In this document: positions 49,951-58,250 of the stretch, piece by piece
Numbering within the stretch: position 1 is the first letter of the stretch
Layout of the letters: every line of letters starts with the position of its first letter
Assembly: GCA_964354375.1 (NCBI GenBank)
Contig: CAYGZQ010000001.1
Coordinates: forward strand, 8,819-72,818
DNA from: CAYGZQ01 sp964354375 [NCBI: uncultured Planctomycetota bacterium]
GTDB taxonomy: Bacteria > JAJVIF01 > JAPKYR01
Reading direction: 5' to 3'
DNA length: 64,000 bases
Made by a program: the position numbers and the translations under genes
Notes under the pieces: model-generated
Databases searched by the model: none
What the model was told of the DNA's origin: nothing
The model's input: the letters and a program-made list of their open reading frames with translations, nothing else

Positions 49951-50385
49951 ATGGACGTCAGAGCGGACGGATCCTTTCACCTACTCAGGCTCGATCCCGG
50001 CGAGAAAATCGTGGAAAGCCTTCTGGGCTACCTCGATGCGAACGCAGGCAAGATAGCCTCCGGATTCTTCACGGCAATCGGCGCGACATCGTGTTGCGAG
50101 ATCGGTTGGTACGACCTCACCGACCAGGAATACAAGACGACAATAGTCGAGGAGAACTGCGAGATCACGAGCCTGATCGGGAACATCGCCTGGATGGACC
50201 GGAAGCCGATAGTCCATGCCCATATAACTCTGGGGAAGCGCGACTACAGCATCGTCGGAGGGCATCTGATCGAGGGAACGATCAGCGTGACGTGCGAGAT
50301 CTGGATCCAGACGACCCCGATACGTGTCGCTCGCAAGCCGGCACTGTTCCAGGGACTCAAGCTGATCAATTTCGAATCCCGATGA
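49951..50385 (+). CDS. PPC/DUF296-domain protein
   Basis: A 144-residue protein made of one PPC (DUF296) domain. The family core is clear: ASGFFTAIGATSCCEIGWYD, the metal-binding-like PIVHAHITLG and GGHLIEG. Bacterial members are small trimers; plant relatives bind AT-rich DNA, but a DNA-binding role is not proven for single-domain bacterial forms. GGAG lies before the ATG. The stop overlaps the ATG of the ABC transporter ATPase (ATGA), so the protein may work with, or regulate, that transporter. Confidence 0.87.
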   Translation: MDVRADGSFHLLRLDPGEKIVESLLGYLDANAGKIASGFFTAIGATSCCEIGWYDLTDQEYKTTIVEENCEITSLIGNIAWMDRKPIVHAHITLGKRDYSIVGGHLIEGTISVTCEIWIQTTPIRVARKPALFQGLKLINFESR

Positions 50386-51089
50386 ACGCGATCTTTGAGT
50401 TCAGGTCCGTTGCGTTCTCCGCTCCGCCCAAAGACAAGGGCGCTCAGCCGATCCCGATAATCGTCGACGCGACGTTCGAGCTCGTGCGCGGCACACTCAC
50501 CGTGATAGCCGGACCCTCCGGCGCAGGGAAGTCGACACTCCTGAGGCTTTTCAACCGCCTCGCGGATCCGACATCAGGCGTCATACTATTCGAAGGAAAG
50601 GACATCCGGGATTTCCCCGTGAAGGAGCTCAGACGCAGAATCGGGTGGGTCCCGCAGGTGCCGGTCAGGTTCCCGGGCACGGTGGAAGACAACCTGCGCC
50701 TGCCGTTCACCGTCTCCAAAGCTCACAAATTCATGCAGAGCGAAATCGAGAATTCGATCCGGGAGCTCAAGGCTCTGAATCTGCTGAGGGAGGAGATCTT
50801 TGCCAGGAAGGCGGACGATCTAAGCGTCGGCGAGGCGCAGCGACTCAATCTCCTGCGTGCGCTCGCTCTGAAACCGGATGTCGTTCTGCTCGACGAGCCG
50901 ACGAGCGCGCTGGATCCGGACGCAGCCGAGCAGTTGCTTGCGCAGATCGATCGGGTGAGAAGCGAGCGGAATCTTACCGCGATCCTTGTGAGCCATCGTC
51001 CGAACGAGGTGGCGAAGCTGGGCGATGTCGTGCTGCGAATCACGGACGGTCGAGTCCATGCGGAAGCGTCGACAAGTACTCGGGGATGA
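50382..51089 (+). CDS. fetA: FetA-like ABC transporter ATP-binding protein
   Basis: A 235-residue ABC ATPase with Walker A GPSGAGKST (44-52), Q-loop at VPQVPVRF, a slightly changed signature LSVGEAQR, Walker B VVLLDEPTSALDP and switch His in VSHRPNE. Together with the FetB-type permease encoded next, it resembles the E. coli FetAB iron exporter. Translation is coupled to the PPC gene by a 4-nt overlap. Its stop codon lies inside a 15-bp sequence that is repeated just before fetB, the mark of an insertion between the two genes. Confidence 0.85.
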   Translation: MNAIFEFRSVAFSAPPKDKGAQPIPIIVDATFELVRGTLTVIAGPSGAGKSTLLRLFNRLADPTSGVILFEGKDIRDFPVKELRRRIGWVPQVPVRFPGTVEDNLRLPFTVSKAHKFMQSEIENSIRELKALNLLREEIFARKADDLSVGEAQRLNLLRALALKPDVVLLDEPTSALDPDAAEQLLAQIDRVRSERNLTAILVSHRPNEVAKLGDVVLRITDGRVHAEASTSTRG

Positions 51090-51324
51090 GATGCTGAGAT
51101 AGCCTTGTGGCGCCCATATGTCCGCCCTCGCGGACAGATGGGTGTCTCATCTAAAGGAAGATCGGCGTAGGAGATCGCATTTGCGAAAGGAGAGAATTCC
51201 TATCCGGAGGCCGATCAAGCGCTTCACCGTGAGGTGAGACACCTGTCCGTCCGCCCCTCGTCAAGCTCGGGGCGGACGTACAGGCGCCACGGAACCGGAG
51301 ACGCCGTCAGGGATGAGATGCTGA
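51083..51324. mobile_element. inserted palindromic element with 15-bp target duplication
   Basis: GGGATGAGATGCTGA at 51083-51097 recurs at 51310-51324. Between them lies an element with outer GTGGCGCC (51107) and GGCGCCAC (51283-51290), hairpin 1 (arms GCCCATATGTCCGC and GCGGACAGATGGG), hairpin 2 (arms CCTGTCCGTCCGCCCC and its complement) and an inner GTGTCTCA/TGAGACAC pair. It has the plan of the elements at 4503 and 29911. It carries no gene. Confidence 0.75.
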
Positions 51325-51325
51325 A

Positions 51326-52114
51326 ATGGATACCGAACTGATACAAGTCGACTGGCTCAATGTTCTCGTCGGACTCGGTCTTGTCGCTGTCGCGATCGGG
51401 TTCAGTTACTTCAACGGCTTCGGACTGGAGCGCGACATCATCGTGGGCACGATCCGATGCATCGTGCAGCTCGCGATCCTCGGCTACGTGCTCGTGTATC
51501 TCTTCAGGCTGCAGTGGATGTGGGTCATCGTTTTGATTCTGCTGGGGATGGCTTTCGTTGCGGCGCTCACAGCGAAGGGTCGCATGAAAAGACCTTACCC
51601 CGGCACGATACCGATCCTGTGGTTCAGCATCGCGGTCGGATCATTCTTTGCGCTCGCCTACGTGACTGTCATCACCATGGCCGACCCGCTCGCGCTCACG
51701 GCCCGCTACATAATCCCCCTGGGAGGCATGGCGATCGGGAACACCCTGAACGGCATCTCGCTCGCAGCAGAGAGATTCAGAAGCGAGCTCGAATCGCAGC
51801 GCGACCGGGTCGAGGTGCTTCTCTCGATGGGAGCGGATGCGTCGCGCGCGGCCGCCGAACCCGCACGGGCCGCGGTCGCAGCCGGGATGATTCCCACGAT
51901 CAACGCTCTCATGGTCATCGGGCTGGTGCAGATCCCCGGCGTGATGACCGGACAGATTCTGTCGGGCGCCGACCCTCTTGTCGCCGCACGCTACCAGCTC
52001 ATAATTATGTTCATGCTCGTGGGAGGAAAGGTGATCGCCCTCACCCTGGCCCTTCGACTCGCAGTGAAACGATACTTCACCCCCGAACACCAACTCAGGC
52101 GAGAGCTACTGTGA
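51326..52114 (+). CDS. fetB: FetB-like permease (UPF0014 family)
   Basis: A 262-residue membrane protein with about seven hydrophobic segments and the UPF0014/FetB features: FGLERDIIVGTIRCIVQL near the N-terminus, IIPLGGMAIGNTLNGISL in the middle and LMVIGLVQIPGVMTGQILSG, plus basic residues around ESQRDRVEVLLSMGADA facing the cytoplasm. In E. coli FetAB exports iron and protects from oxidative stress. The start codon follows the right copy of the duplicated target, so its translation signal was preserved when the element came in. The last 20 bp overlap the end of the gene on the other strand. Confidence 0.87.
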   Translation: MDTELIQVDWLNVLVGLGLVAVAIGFSYFNGFGLERDIIVGTIRCIVQLAILGYVLVYLFRLQWMWVIVLILLGMAFVAALTAKGRMKRPYPGTIPILWFSIAVGSFFALAYVTVITMADPLALTARYIIPLGGMAIGNTLNGISLAAERFRSELESQRDRVEVLLSMGADASRAAAEPARAAVAAGMIPTINALMVIGLVQIPGVMTGQILSGADPLVAARYQLIIMFMLVGGKVIALTLALRLAVKRYFTPEHQLRRELL

Positions 52115-53096
52115 CTGAAGCTCGCTTTGCGATTTCCTTCGCCAGTTTCTCGAAGTCGCTATACGCATCCAGAACTGCCTTGCTGTGACCACCAATAGCG
52201 CCATCAGCTGACTTCAAGTAGAAGATCGGCTTCCGTGCTTCCTGAGCCATCGCCATAAGGCTTCTATAGTGCTTGACAAGCGCCAAGCAACTTTGATCAT
52301 TCTCAATGTTGACCGAATCCGCGACTTTCTTTCCGATCACATACTCGGAATACGAGCGCGGAATCCGACTCATCCATTTGTCGTATGCTCGCACCGGCCT
52401 GTCTAGACGCACCGAGTGCTGCTGGACTATATAGCCAATGGGCTGCATCCCACCGGGCGGCAAATCGAGATCGCTGACAGGATTCTTACCTAGGCGCTCT
52501 ACCCAGCCTTCTCGCCATCTCTTGAGGACAGGTCCTAGGTTCCGCAGACCCTGCAGGGAGAAAAGGTCCGGAGAAAGAGGGACTACAATGTAGTCTGCGG
52601 ATATTAGCGCTGCCCGATTGATCGCTCCAAGGTTCGGACCGAGATCGATCACTACGATCTCGGCATCGAACCTCACCGCAGCACCTTGCATTATCCTCCA
52701 GAAGGCCGACATGACACGGAAGCTTCGTTCCTCTCCGCCCAGGCACTTCCACCATTGATCAGACAGCTCATCCTCAAATGCTGATAGCGAGAGATCACCC
52801 ACCAAAAGGGCCAGTTTGTCGCTAACCGGCCTCAAGCGCGGTGTAGCCACATCGCCTATGCCCCGCAATAACGGCTTGATCGCCTCAAAGACAGTACCAG
52901 GCTCCTCTTCTGATTCCCATAGGAGCTCCAGGTCATCCTCATCGACGAACGCCGCCGTCAAGTTGGCCTGAGGGTCCAGATCGGCTGCCACCACTCTCGC
53001 GCCGAGGTCCGCATACATCCAGGACAGGTGATAGACCAGGGAGGTCTTCCCGACCCCGCCCTTGTTGTTGAAGAACGCAATGGTTGTTGCGGTCAT
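52095..53096 (-). CDS. ParA/MinD-like ATPase
   Basis: A 333-residue P-loop ATPase. The deviant Walker A NNKGGVGKT lies at residues 10-18, with DLDPQANLT nearby and VVIDLGPNLG as Walker B. These features define the ParA/SIMIBI group, whose members use ATP-driven dimerisation to place or move partner proteins or DNA. The gene directly follows the AlbA_2-type gene with TGATG overlap and AGGAGG before the start, so the two act together. No parB or replication gene is near, so plasmid partition is unlikely. Base use is somewhat more AT-rich than the neighbours. Confidence 0.85.
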   Translation of the reverse strand: MTATTIAFFNNKGGVGKTSLVYHLSWMYADLGARVVAADLDPQANLTAAFVDEDDLELLWESEEEPGTVFEAIKPLLRGIGDVATPRLRPVSDKLALLVGDLSLSAFEDELSDQWWKCLGGEERSFRVMSAFWRIMQGAAVRFDAEIVVIDLGPNLGAINRAALISADYIVVPLSPDLFSLQGLRNLGPVLKRWREGWVERLGKNPVSDLDLPPGGMQPIGYIVQQHSVRLDRPVRAYDKWMSRIPRSYSEYVIGKKVADSVNIENDQSCLALVKHYRSLMAMAQEARKPIFYLKSADGAIGGHSKAVLDAYSDFEKLAKEIAKRASVTVALA

Positions 53097-54277
53097 CATC
53101 TCCTCCTAAGGGTGACCAGCACATGGGTATCCGTCGGATGAAACTCCGGATCCGGATTCCCGTTCTTCTGCAGCGCCTGTCTAGCCAACGGTATTCCGAC
53201 TCCAAACTTCTGAATGAATCCGAGGTTCTTGAGTGCTTCCGCAAGACTGGGATTCCTGTAGTCCGCGATTCCCGGCTGCCCGAAGTTCTCCTTTGTCACC
53301 TTACCGTAGGGCCCTCCGGGGCTGATGATCTCGATTCTGTCAGTGAACCATGTAATTTTTACGGGTGAGTTGGTTCCCTGATAGGTTCGATGAAGAATCG
53401 CGTTGGTCGACAACTGGCGGATGGCATCAATCGGGTAGTCAGGTCGCTTGACCTCGACAGGCCCCGAGGTAATGTCCGAAGCGACTGAGATGTGTACGCG
53501 AAACAAATCGTCGAGGTGCCGCAGCAACGTCGACGCTGGACCGTCGATCTCCTTGCTGTCCTTGATGGGATCGGCATAATCAGTGCCCTCGATCCGGAGG
53601 AACTGCACGTACGCACCCGGGACATATCGCACCGGCTCCTTGCCGACCACAAGCAGCCCAAGGATCGTAGGAATCCCGTCGGCCGTGGTGAACCTCAAGG
53701 AAGCGAGTTGTTGCTGCTCGTTCCGGCTGTTCAACTCAAGAATCTCACCGGCCAGCGTCGAACGCAGGTAATCCCGGAATAGATCCAGATCCAAGTCATC
53801 AATGGTTGCCGTTTCGAGCGGTGAAATATCGAACGGCGTGTCCTTTGACTGTCTTTTCTCGGTGAGTCTGGTCTCCTCTTCGGGCGTTGCTGTCCTATTG
53901 GTCGGTCCTACCCTGACAATCACACGACCGCGATAACGAACTGGTGGTGAATAGGACGGCTCAACAACGACAACCGCCACTTCACAACCTGATACCACTC
54001 TTTTCTCGACAGACATTGTCGGGAAAGGATATACCTCTCCCTGCGTTCGCATATCTGAGAGGTTCTTCAATAGGCTGTCTGTGATATCGATACCGCAACA
54101 GGCACCAGAATCGTCAACACCGACAAAAACGACTCCTGCGTCGCGATGATTCGGCAGATCGTTGGCGAAGGCGCAAATCGTCTCTCGAATCTCTTCTCGT
54201 TGGCTGATTGAAGGCTTGAACTCGACTCTATCTGACTCGCGGCCCTTGACCAGATCTTCCAGTTCCTTGTCGTCCAT
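53096..54277 (-). CDS. AlbA_2 (Schlafen-type) plus HATPase_c_4 protein
   Basis: A 393-residue cytoplasmic protein. The N-terminal part (about 1-125) is an AlbA_2/Schlafen-type ATP-binding domain: ESDRVEFKPS, ETICAFANDLPNHRDAGVVFVGVDDSG, VIVRVGPTNRTATPEE. The C-terminal part (about 210-393) is the ATPase-like helicase-associated domain (HATPase_c_4), with QLSTNAILHRTY and SPGGPYGKV. Such proteins are often called transcription regulators, but many lie in defence islands. Translational coupling to a ParA-like ATPase defines a two-gene module whose job is unknown. Confidence 0.8.
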   Translation of the reverse strand: MDDKELEDLVKGRESDRVEFKPSISQREEIRETICAFANDLPNHRDAGVVFVGVDDSGACCGIDITDSLLKNLSDMRTQGEVYPFPTMSVEKRVVSGCEVAVVVVEPSYSPPVRYRGRVIVRVGPTNRTATPEEETRLTEKRQSKDTPFDISPLETATIDDLDLDLFRDYLRSTLAGEILELNSRNEQQQLASLRFTTADGIPTILGLLVVGKEPVRYVPGAYVQFLRIEGTDYADPIKDSKEIDGPASTLLRHLDDLFRVHISVASDITSGPVEVKRPDYPIDAIRQLSTNAILHRTYQGTNSPVKITWFTDRIEIISPGGPYGKVTKENFGQPGIADYRNPSLAEALKNLGFIQKFGVGIPLARQALQKNGNPDPEFHPTDTHVLVTLRRR

Positions 54278-54380
54278 TCCAAATCAGCTCCTCCAGTCAA
54301 TCGCAGAATACAGTGACCCATCTCTAAGTGCAAGAGCGAGAGAGATACCTTCCATTCTCCCGTTTCCCCAGCTAGCTCAC

Positions 54381-55103
54381 TCATGCGGGTCCAGGCCTCT
54401 TTTCGGCTGCTACGTTGCAGGCGAGTCGGAGGTCGTGGATGTTGAGCCTGATCTGCTCGGCGTAGTCGGCGTCGAAACCGGGCTGACCTTTCTTCCTTCT
54501 GTGGAATGCGGCGGCGCCCGCGACGAGCACGTCCGCGCCGGCCATCACAATCTCCCCTGCGTTCGATGGGTCGATGCCTCCGTCGACCTGGATAAGCCCG
54601 CTCCATTCGCGGCCCCGCGCGATCGCCGCAAGTCGCGCGACTTTCGACGACGAACCGGCGATATGCTCCTGGCCTGCGAACCCGGGATTAACGGCCATGA
54701 TGATCACAAGGTCAAGCATGGGGAGCACTTCAGTGAGCGTCTCGACCGGCGTCGCGGGATTCAGCGCGACGCCCGCCTTCGCGCCGCCCTCCCTGATGCG
54801 CGACAGGGTCCGGTGAAGATGAATGCATGTTTCCTGATGGACCGATATGTATTCGACGCCGATGTCCAGAAGCTCGGGGATGAGATCGTCGGGATTCGTC
54901 ACCATCAGGTGCGCGTCGAACGGGAGCTTGCTCGCCTCCCTTATCAACCTCACGACCGGCGGACCGTAGGTGAGATTGGGGACGAAATGTCCGTCCATGA
55001 TGTCGAGATGAATCCAGTCGGCCCCGGCCTTCTCCGCCATAACGGCGGCGTCGACCAGTCCGGCCCCTTTGACTGCAAGTATCGAGGGAGCGATGAGTGT
55101 CAT
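54381..55103 (-). CDS. rpe: ribulose-phosphate 3-epimerase
   Basis: A 240-residue TIM-barrel enzyme that interconverts ribulose 5-phosphate and xylulose 5-phosphate in the pentose phosphate pathway. All landmark motifs are present: APSILAV, HLDIMDGHFVPNLTYGP with its metal/catalytic Asp, DAHLMV, VNPGFAGQ and the phosphate-binding VDGGI. It has a C-terminal extension of about 20 residues. It lies downstream of the PASTA and fmt genes in the same direction, after a gap of about 130 bp that contains a C-rich repeat. Confidence 0.95.
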   Translation of the reverse strand: MTLIAPSILAVKGAGLVDAAVMAEKAGADWIHLDIMDGHFVPNLTYGPPVVRLIREASKLPFDAHLMVTNPDDLIPELLDIGVEYISVHQETCIHLHRTLSRIREGGAKAGVALNPATPVETLTEVLPMLDLVIIMAVNPGFAGQEHIAGSSSKVARLAAIARGREWSGLIQVDGGIDPSNAGEIVMAGADVLVAGAAAFHRRKKGQPGFDADYAEQIRLNIHDLRLACNVAAEKRPGPA

Positions 55104-55151
55104 TGTTTATTCTGCCCTCACAATATATTTCGAGCGCAAGGGGGAAATCTA

Positions 55152-55172
55152 TGCCCCCCCTGCAGTTCCCCG
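55152..55172. repeat. C-rich repeat fragment
   Basis: ATGCCCCCCCTGCAGTTCCC, a shortened member of the dispersed C-rich family, in the gap before rpe. Confidence 0.5.
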
Positions 55173-55232
55173 TGCCGACCACGTCCCGTGTTTCGGTCCG
55201 TGCACACCGCAGGGCGAGCGACACCGCCCATC

Positions 55233-56360
55233 CTAGAATGTCTCCTCACGCACATTCCGGTTATCGAAATTCACCCGGACGGTCATACGTCCGTAGCCGG
55301 TCACGAGCTGCTCGACGGTCGTCGGTCCGGTCAGCACCTGCGAGTACACTTCCTTTGTCTCATACTTGTCCTGGACGGTGATCTGCACCTTCACCGTGCC
55401 CGCTGCCTGCGGAACGGTCACGACAACCTTTGCCGATCGATTCCCTATGGTTTCCTGCGACGTCGGCGCGGCAAGCGTCAGGTGCACCTCGCTGCCCTGC
55501 CTGATCTTGGATCCAGCGAGCGGATACTGACTCGTGACAACGACCCCGGTCGCGCCCGGAACATAGGTTCTGCTCACCCGCCTCAATGACAACTTGTTTT
55601 CCCTGATGAGCTGAAGCGCTTCGTCGTACGGAAGGCCCTCAAGCTGGGGCATCTCAACCGAATCGGTGAGAGGGCCTGCGGATGCGACGATCTCGACCGG
55701 CTCGCCCAGGGCTATCGGAGCGCCCGGTGGAGGGCTCTGGTTGATGATGGTTCCCGCGGGAGCCACGTCCGAATACCTTGGAGTGAGAAACGTGTGCGAC
55801 ACTCCGAGATTGTCGAGCACACTGACCGCCTCGTCGCGATTGATACCGATAACATTAGGAGTCGTGAGATTGCGCGAGCCTTTGGAGACATCGACAAGGA
55901 CCTCGCGACCCGCCTTCACCCTTGCGCCCTTCCCGGGAAGCTGATCCAACACGATGTCCGCCTCGGTATCGTCCGAGTAGGCTTCGGCGCGAATCCTCAG
56001 CTTCAGACCCGCCTGCTCGACGGCCAGCGCAGCGTCCTCGTACTTCATCCCCACAACGTCGGGAACACTTGCGTCCGGCTTATCGCCCGACAGAAAAGAC
56101 CATGATTGGAGCGAGAGAAGCGCTCCGGACAAGAGGACGAAGATGAAAAGGCTCGTCCAGGCCACAGCAGCGATCGCGCGCGATTCCCGGCGTTTGTCGC
56201 TTCTCGAAGGTCCCAGGCCGGTGCGGGAGCGGGTGGCCACTATCGGCTTGGCGGTCTTCTTCGCCTCGCCCACGAGCCGTTTCACGGGACGTCTGCCGGT
56301 CATGCGACTGCCCACGGTCCCTCTAGCCTGCGGCGCTCTTCTGTCGCTGCCCAGGGTCAA
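55233..56360 (-). CDS. kinase-less PASTA-domain membrane protein
   Basis: A 375-residue bitopic protein: a basic cytoplasmic N-terminus of about 60 residues, one membrane helix (about 62-85) and three PASTA domains outside (about 95-165, 165-235 and 235-305: VPDVVGMKYEDAALAVEQAG, TPNVIGINRDEAVSVLDNLG, MPQLEGLPYDEALQLI), then a beta-rich tail. PASTA domains bind peptidoglycan fragments or lipid II. There is no kinase domain. Its start is TTG, five bases after GGGGGAGGT, overlapping the fmt stop (TTGA). In many bacteria a PASTA-bearing kinase gene lies between fmt and rpe; here only this stub is present. Confidence 0.87.
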   Translation of the reverse strand: MTLGSDRRAPQARGTVGSRMTGRRPVKRLVGEAKKTAKPIVATRSRTGLGPSRSDKRRESRAIAAVAWTSLFIFVLLSGALLSLQSWSFLSGDKPDASVPDVVGMKYEDAALAVEQAGLKLRIRAEAYSDDTEADIVLDQLPGKGARVKAGREVLVDVSKGSRNLTTPNVIGINRDEAVSVLDNLGVSHTFLTPRYSDVAPAGTIINQSPPPGAPIALGEPVEIVASAGPLTDSVEMPQLEGLPYDEALQLIRENKLSLRRVSRTYVPGATGVVVTSQYPLAGSKIRQGSEVHLTLAAPTSQETIGNRSAKVVVTVPQAAGTVKVQITVQDKYETKEVYSQVLTGPTTVEQLVTGYGRMTVRVNFDNRNVREETF

Positions 56361-57313
56361 GTGTTACCTCCCCCGACGATCCCGCCGAAACGTTCACCGG
56401 GCTTGATGCGATATCCGTTCATGAAATCCCTGCCCGACATGGCCTTTTTCCCCGGCGGCTGGAGGTGCACGATCTCCACGCAGCCACTTCGGCAGATCAC
56501 GACAGGCCCATTATCGGACAATTGGGCGATCATACCGGGTTCACCGGTGCTGCCCTCGTCGCTCGCCACGCGCGCACCGAGAATCTTGTAGTCGGCGTCG
56601 CGGAATCTAGCCCTCGCTCCAGGGGTCGGTGCGAATGCTCTCACGCGGTTCCGGACCTCATTCGCGGGACGGTCCCATTGCAGCCACAGGTCTTCTTTCT
56701 CGATCTTGGGCGCCTGCGTGACCCTGGATTCGTCCTGCGGACGCGCCGATATCGTATGCGCTTCCATTCCGTCCAGCGCGCGCACGAGCAACTGGGCTCC
56801 CAAGGGGTAGAGCTTACCACACAGACTACCGTGATCGTCCTCGGGATCGATGCGTATCTCTTCCTGGAGGAGAATGTCGCCTGCATCCATGCGCTTGTGG
56901 ACGTATTGCACGGTAACGCCGGTAACGTCATCGCCCGACATGAGCGCATATCGCACCGGGGCCGCCCCGCGCCATCTCGGCAGGAGCGACGGATGAACGT
57001 TGATGGACTTGTACGGCGGCAGGTCGAAAATCGACGACGGGATGTACTCCCCGTAGCTGACAACGGCGATCGCGTCCGGCGACGCATCGGAGACCGCTTT
57101 CCGCGCGGCAGCGTCGCGAATCGTCTCCGGCTGGATGACAGGTATCCCGAGTTCATCGGCGGTCGCCTTGACAACGCCCGGCTCGAGACCTCTGCCTCGT
57201 CCTTTGGGTCGGTCGGGAGGCGTGACGACAAGCACGATTCTGTGCGAGCTTTCCGCTACGCTCCTCAGGGCAATCTCCCCGATCTCGTCCGTCCCCAGAA
57301 ATACCAGCCTCAT
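56357..57313 (-). CDS. fmt: methionyl-tRNA formyltransferase
   Basis: A 318-residue enzyme that formylates the initiator Met-tRNA with 10-formyltetrahydrofolate before translation starts. The formyltransferase core is complete: FLGTDEIGEIAL, DAIAVVSYGEYIPSSIF, the catalytic INVHPSLLPRWRGAAPV and RMDAGDILLQEE. The C-terminal tRNA-binding domain is also present. Its ATG overlaps the PHP gene stop (ATGA), and its stop overlaps the TTG of the PASTA gene, so three genes are coupled. The peptide deformylase gene often found beside fmt is not here. Confidence 0.95.
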   Translation of the reverse strand: MRLVFLGTDEIGEIALRSVAESSHRIVLVVTPPDRPKGRGRGLEPGVVKATADELGIPVIQPETIRDAAARKAVSDASPDAIAVVSYGEYIPSSIFDLPPYKSINVHPSLLPRWRGAAPVRYALMSGDDVTGVTVQYVHKRMDAGDILLQEEIRIDPEDDHGSLCGKLYPLGAQLLVRALDGMEAHTISARPQDESRVTQAPKIEKEDLWLQWDRPANEVRNRVRAFAPTPGARARFRDADYKILGARVASDEGSTGEPGMIAQLSDNGPVVICRSGCVEIVHLQPPGKKAMSGRDFMNGYRIKPGERFGGIVGGGNT

Positions 57314-58170
57314 GAGCTTGCCCCTCGCTTGGCCGCCAGCGCCGCCGGAATCTCCTGCCCGACCGCCTCCAGGAGGTTTATGCCGACCTCGAGCGGAATC
57401 TCCACCTCCCTGACTCTCCTCTCAGCGAATATCCCGTGGAAGTCGCAGCCGCCGGTTACTATGCAGCCGCGCCTTCGGGCGAGCGATTGCAGGTCAAGAA
57501 AAACGCTGCCCGTTTGACCCGGATAGTAAAGCTCGAGACCATGCGCGCCCATGTCAAGAATCTCCTCCAGCCAGTCGAGGCCGGGAAGCCTGAACGGGTG
57601 GCTGACGACGGCAATCGCGCCGACGTCGATCAACATTTGCAGCGGCTTCTCCAGGGGGGTCTCATGATCCACCCACGCCCTGGCATTGAAAGCAAGATAC
57701 TCCTGGAAGAAATCGACCGCAGCGGCAAGGTCCGGGACATAACCATGACTCCCCAGGACCCTCAACAGGTGTGGCGGCATGGGCGGATTGCCCCCGCTCA
57801 CTTCGTATATTTCATCGATGCTCAAGTCAAAGCCGCACGACGCAAGTTTCCTGAGGATTTCGATCAGCCTGCCCTTCAGGTAGGCGGCGTGTTCCCTGAG
57901 GAATCCCGAGAACCGGGGATTATCCAGCGGAAGGCCGTAGCCGAGCAGGTGTACTTCTCTCCCCTTGTGAACGGTGGAGAACTCAATCCCCGTGACGGCC
58001 GCCAGGCCGAGGTCGCGGCAGGCCTTAAGAAACTCCTTCTGCCCGCCCGCCGTGTCGTGGTCGGTCAGAGATGCGATTTTGATCCCGGCTCCGACGCATA
58101 CGCGGGCCACTTCAGCCGGTGTGCACGATCCGTCGCTGGCTGTTGAATGAGTATGCAGGTCGACGGACAT
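57310..58170 (-). CDS. PHP-domain phosphoesterase (RNase AM/YciV type)
   Basis: A 286-residue PHP-family hydrolase. Metal-binding motifs are all visible: DLHTHSTASDG, SLTDHDT, GIEFST, VSHPFRL and GGCDFHG. The length and the insert pattern match the TrpH/YciV group, whose E. coli member removes 5' nucleotides from RNA and 3'-phosphate from nucleoside 3',5'-bisphosphates. The activity here is inferred. GGAAGA lies before the ATG. It is the first gene of the coupled PHP-fmt-PASTA unit. Confidence 0.87.
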   Translation of the reverse strand: MSVDLHTHSTASDGSCTPAEVARVCVGAGIKIASLTDHDTAGGQKEFLKACRDLGLAAVTGIEFSTVHKGREVHLLGYGLPLDNPRFSGFLREHAAYLKGRLIEILRKLASCGFDLSIDEIYEVSGGNPPMPPHLLRVLGSHGYVPDLAAAVDFFQEYLAFNARAWVDHETPLEKPLQMLIDVGAIAVVSHPFRLPGLDWLEEILDMGAHGLELYYPGQTGSVFLDLQSLARRRGCIVTGGCDFHGIFAERRVREVEIPLEVGINLLEAVGQEIPAALAAKRGASS

Positions 58171-58250
58171 GTCGGTCTTCCGCTCGGGGCGGCTGTTTCG
58201 AACTCATGCATTGTACTTTTTCCGAAGACAGGGCGTCAAACGGGCGATTC

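Noticed and set aside
52095-53096. ParA-like gene as part of a plasmid or chromosome partition system
   Set aside because: No parB, parS-like cluster or replication gene is near; its partner is an AlbA_2-type protein.
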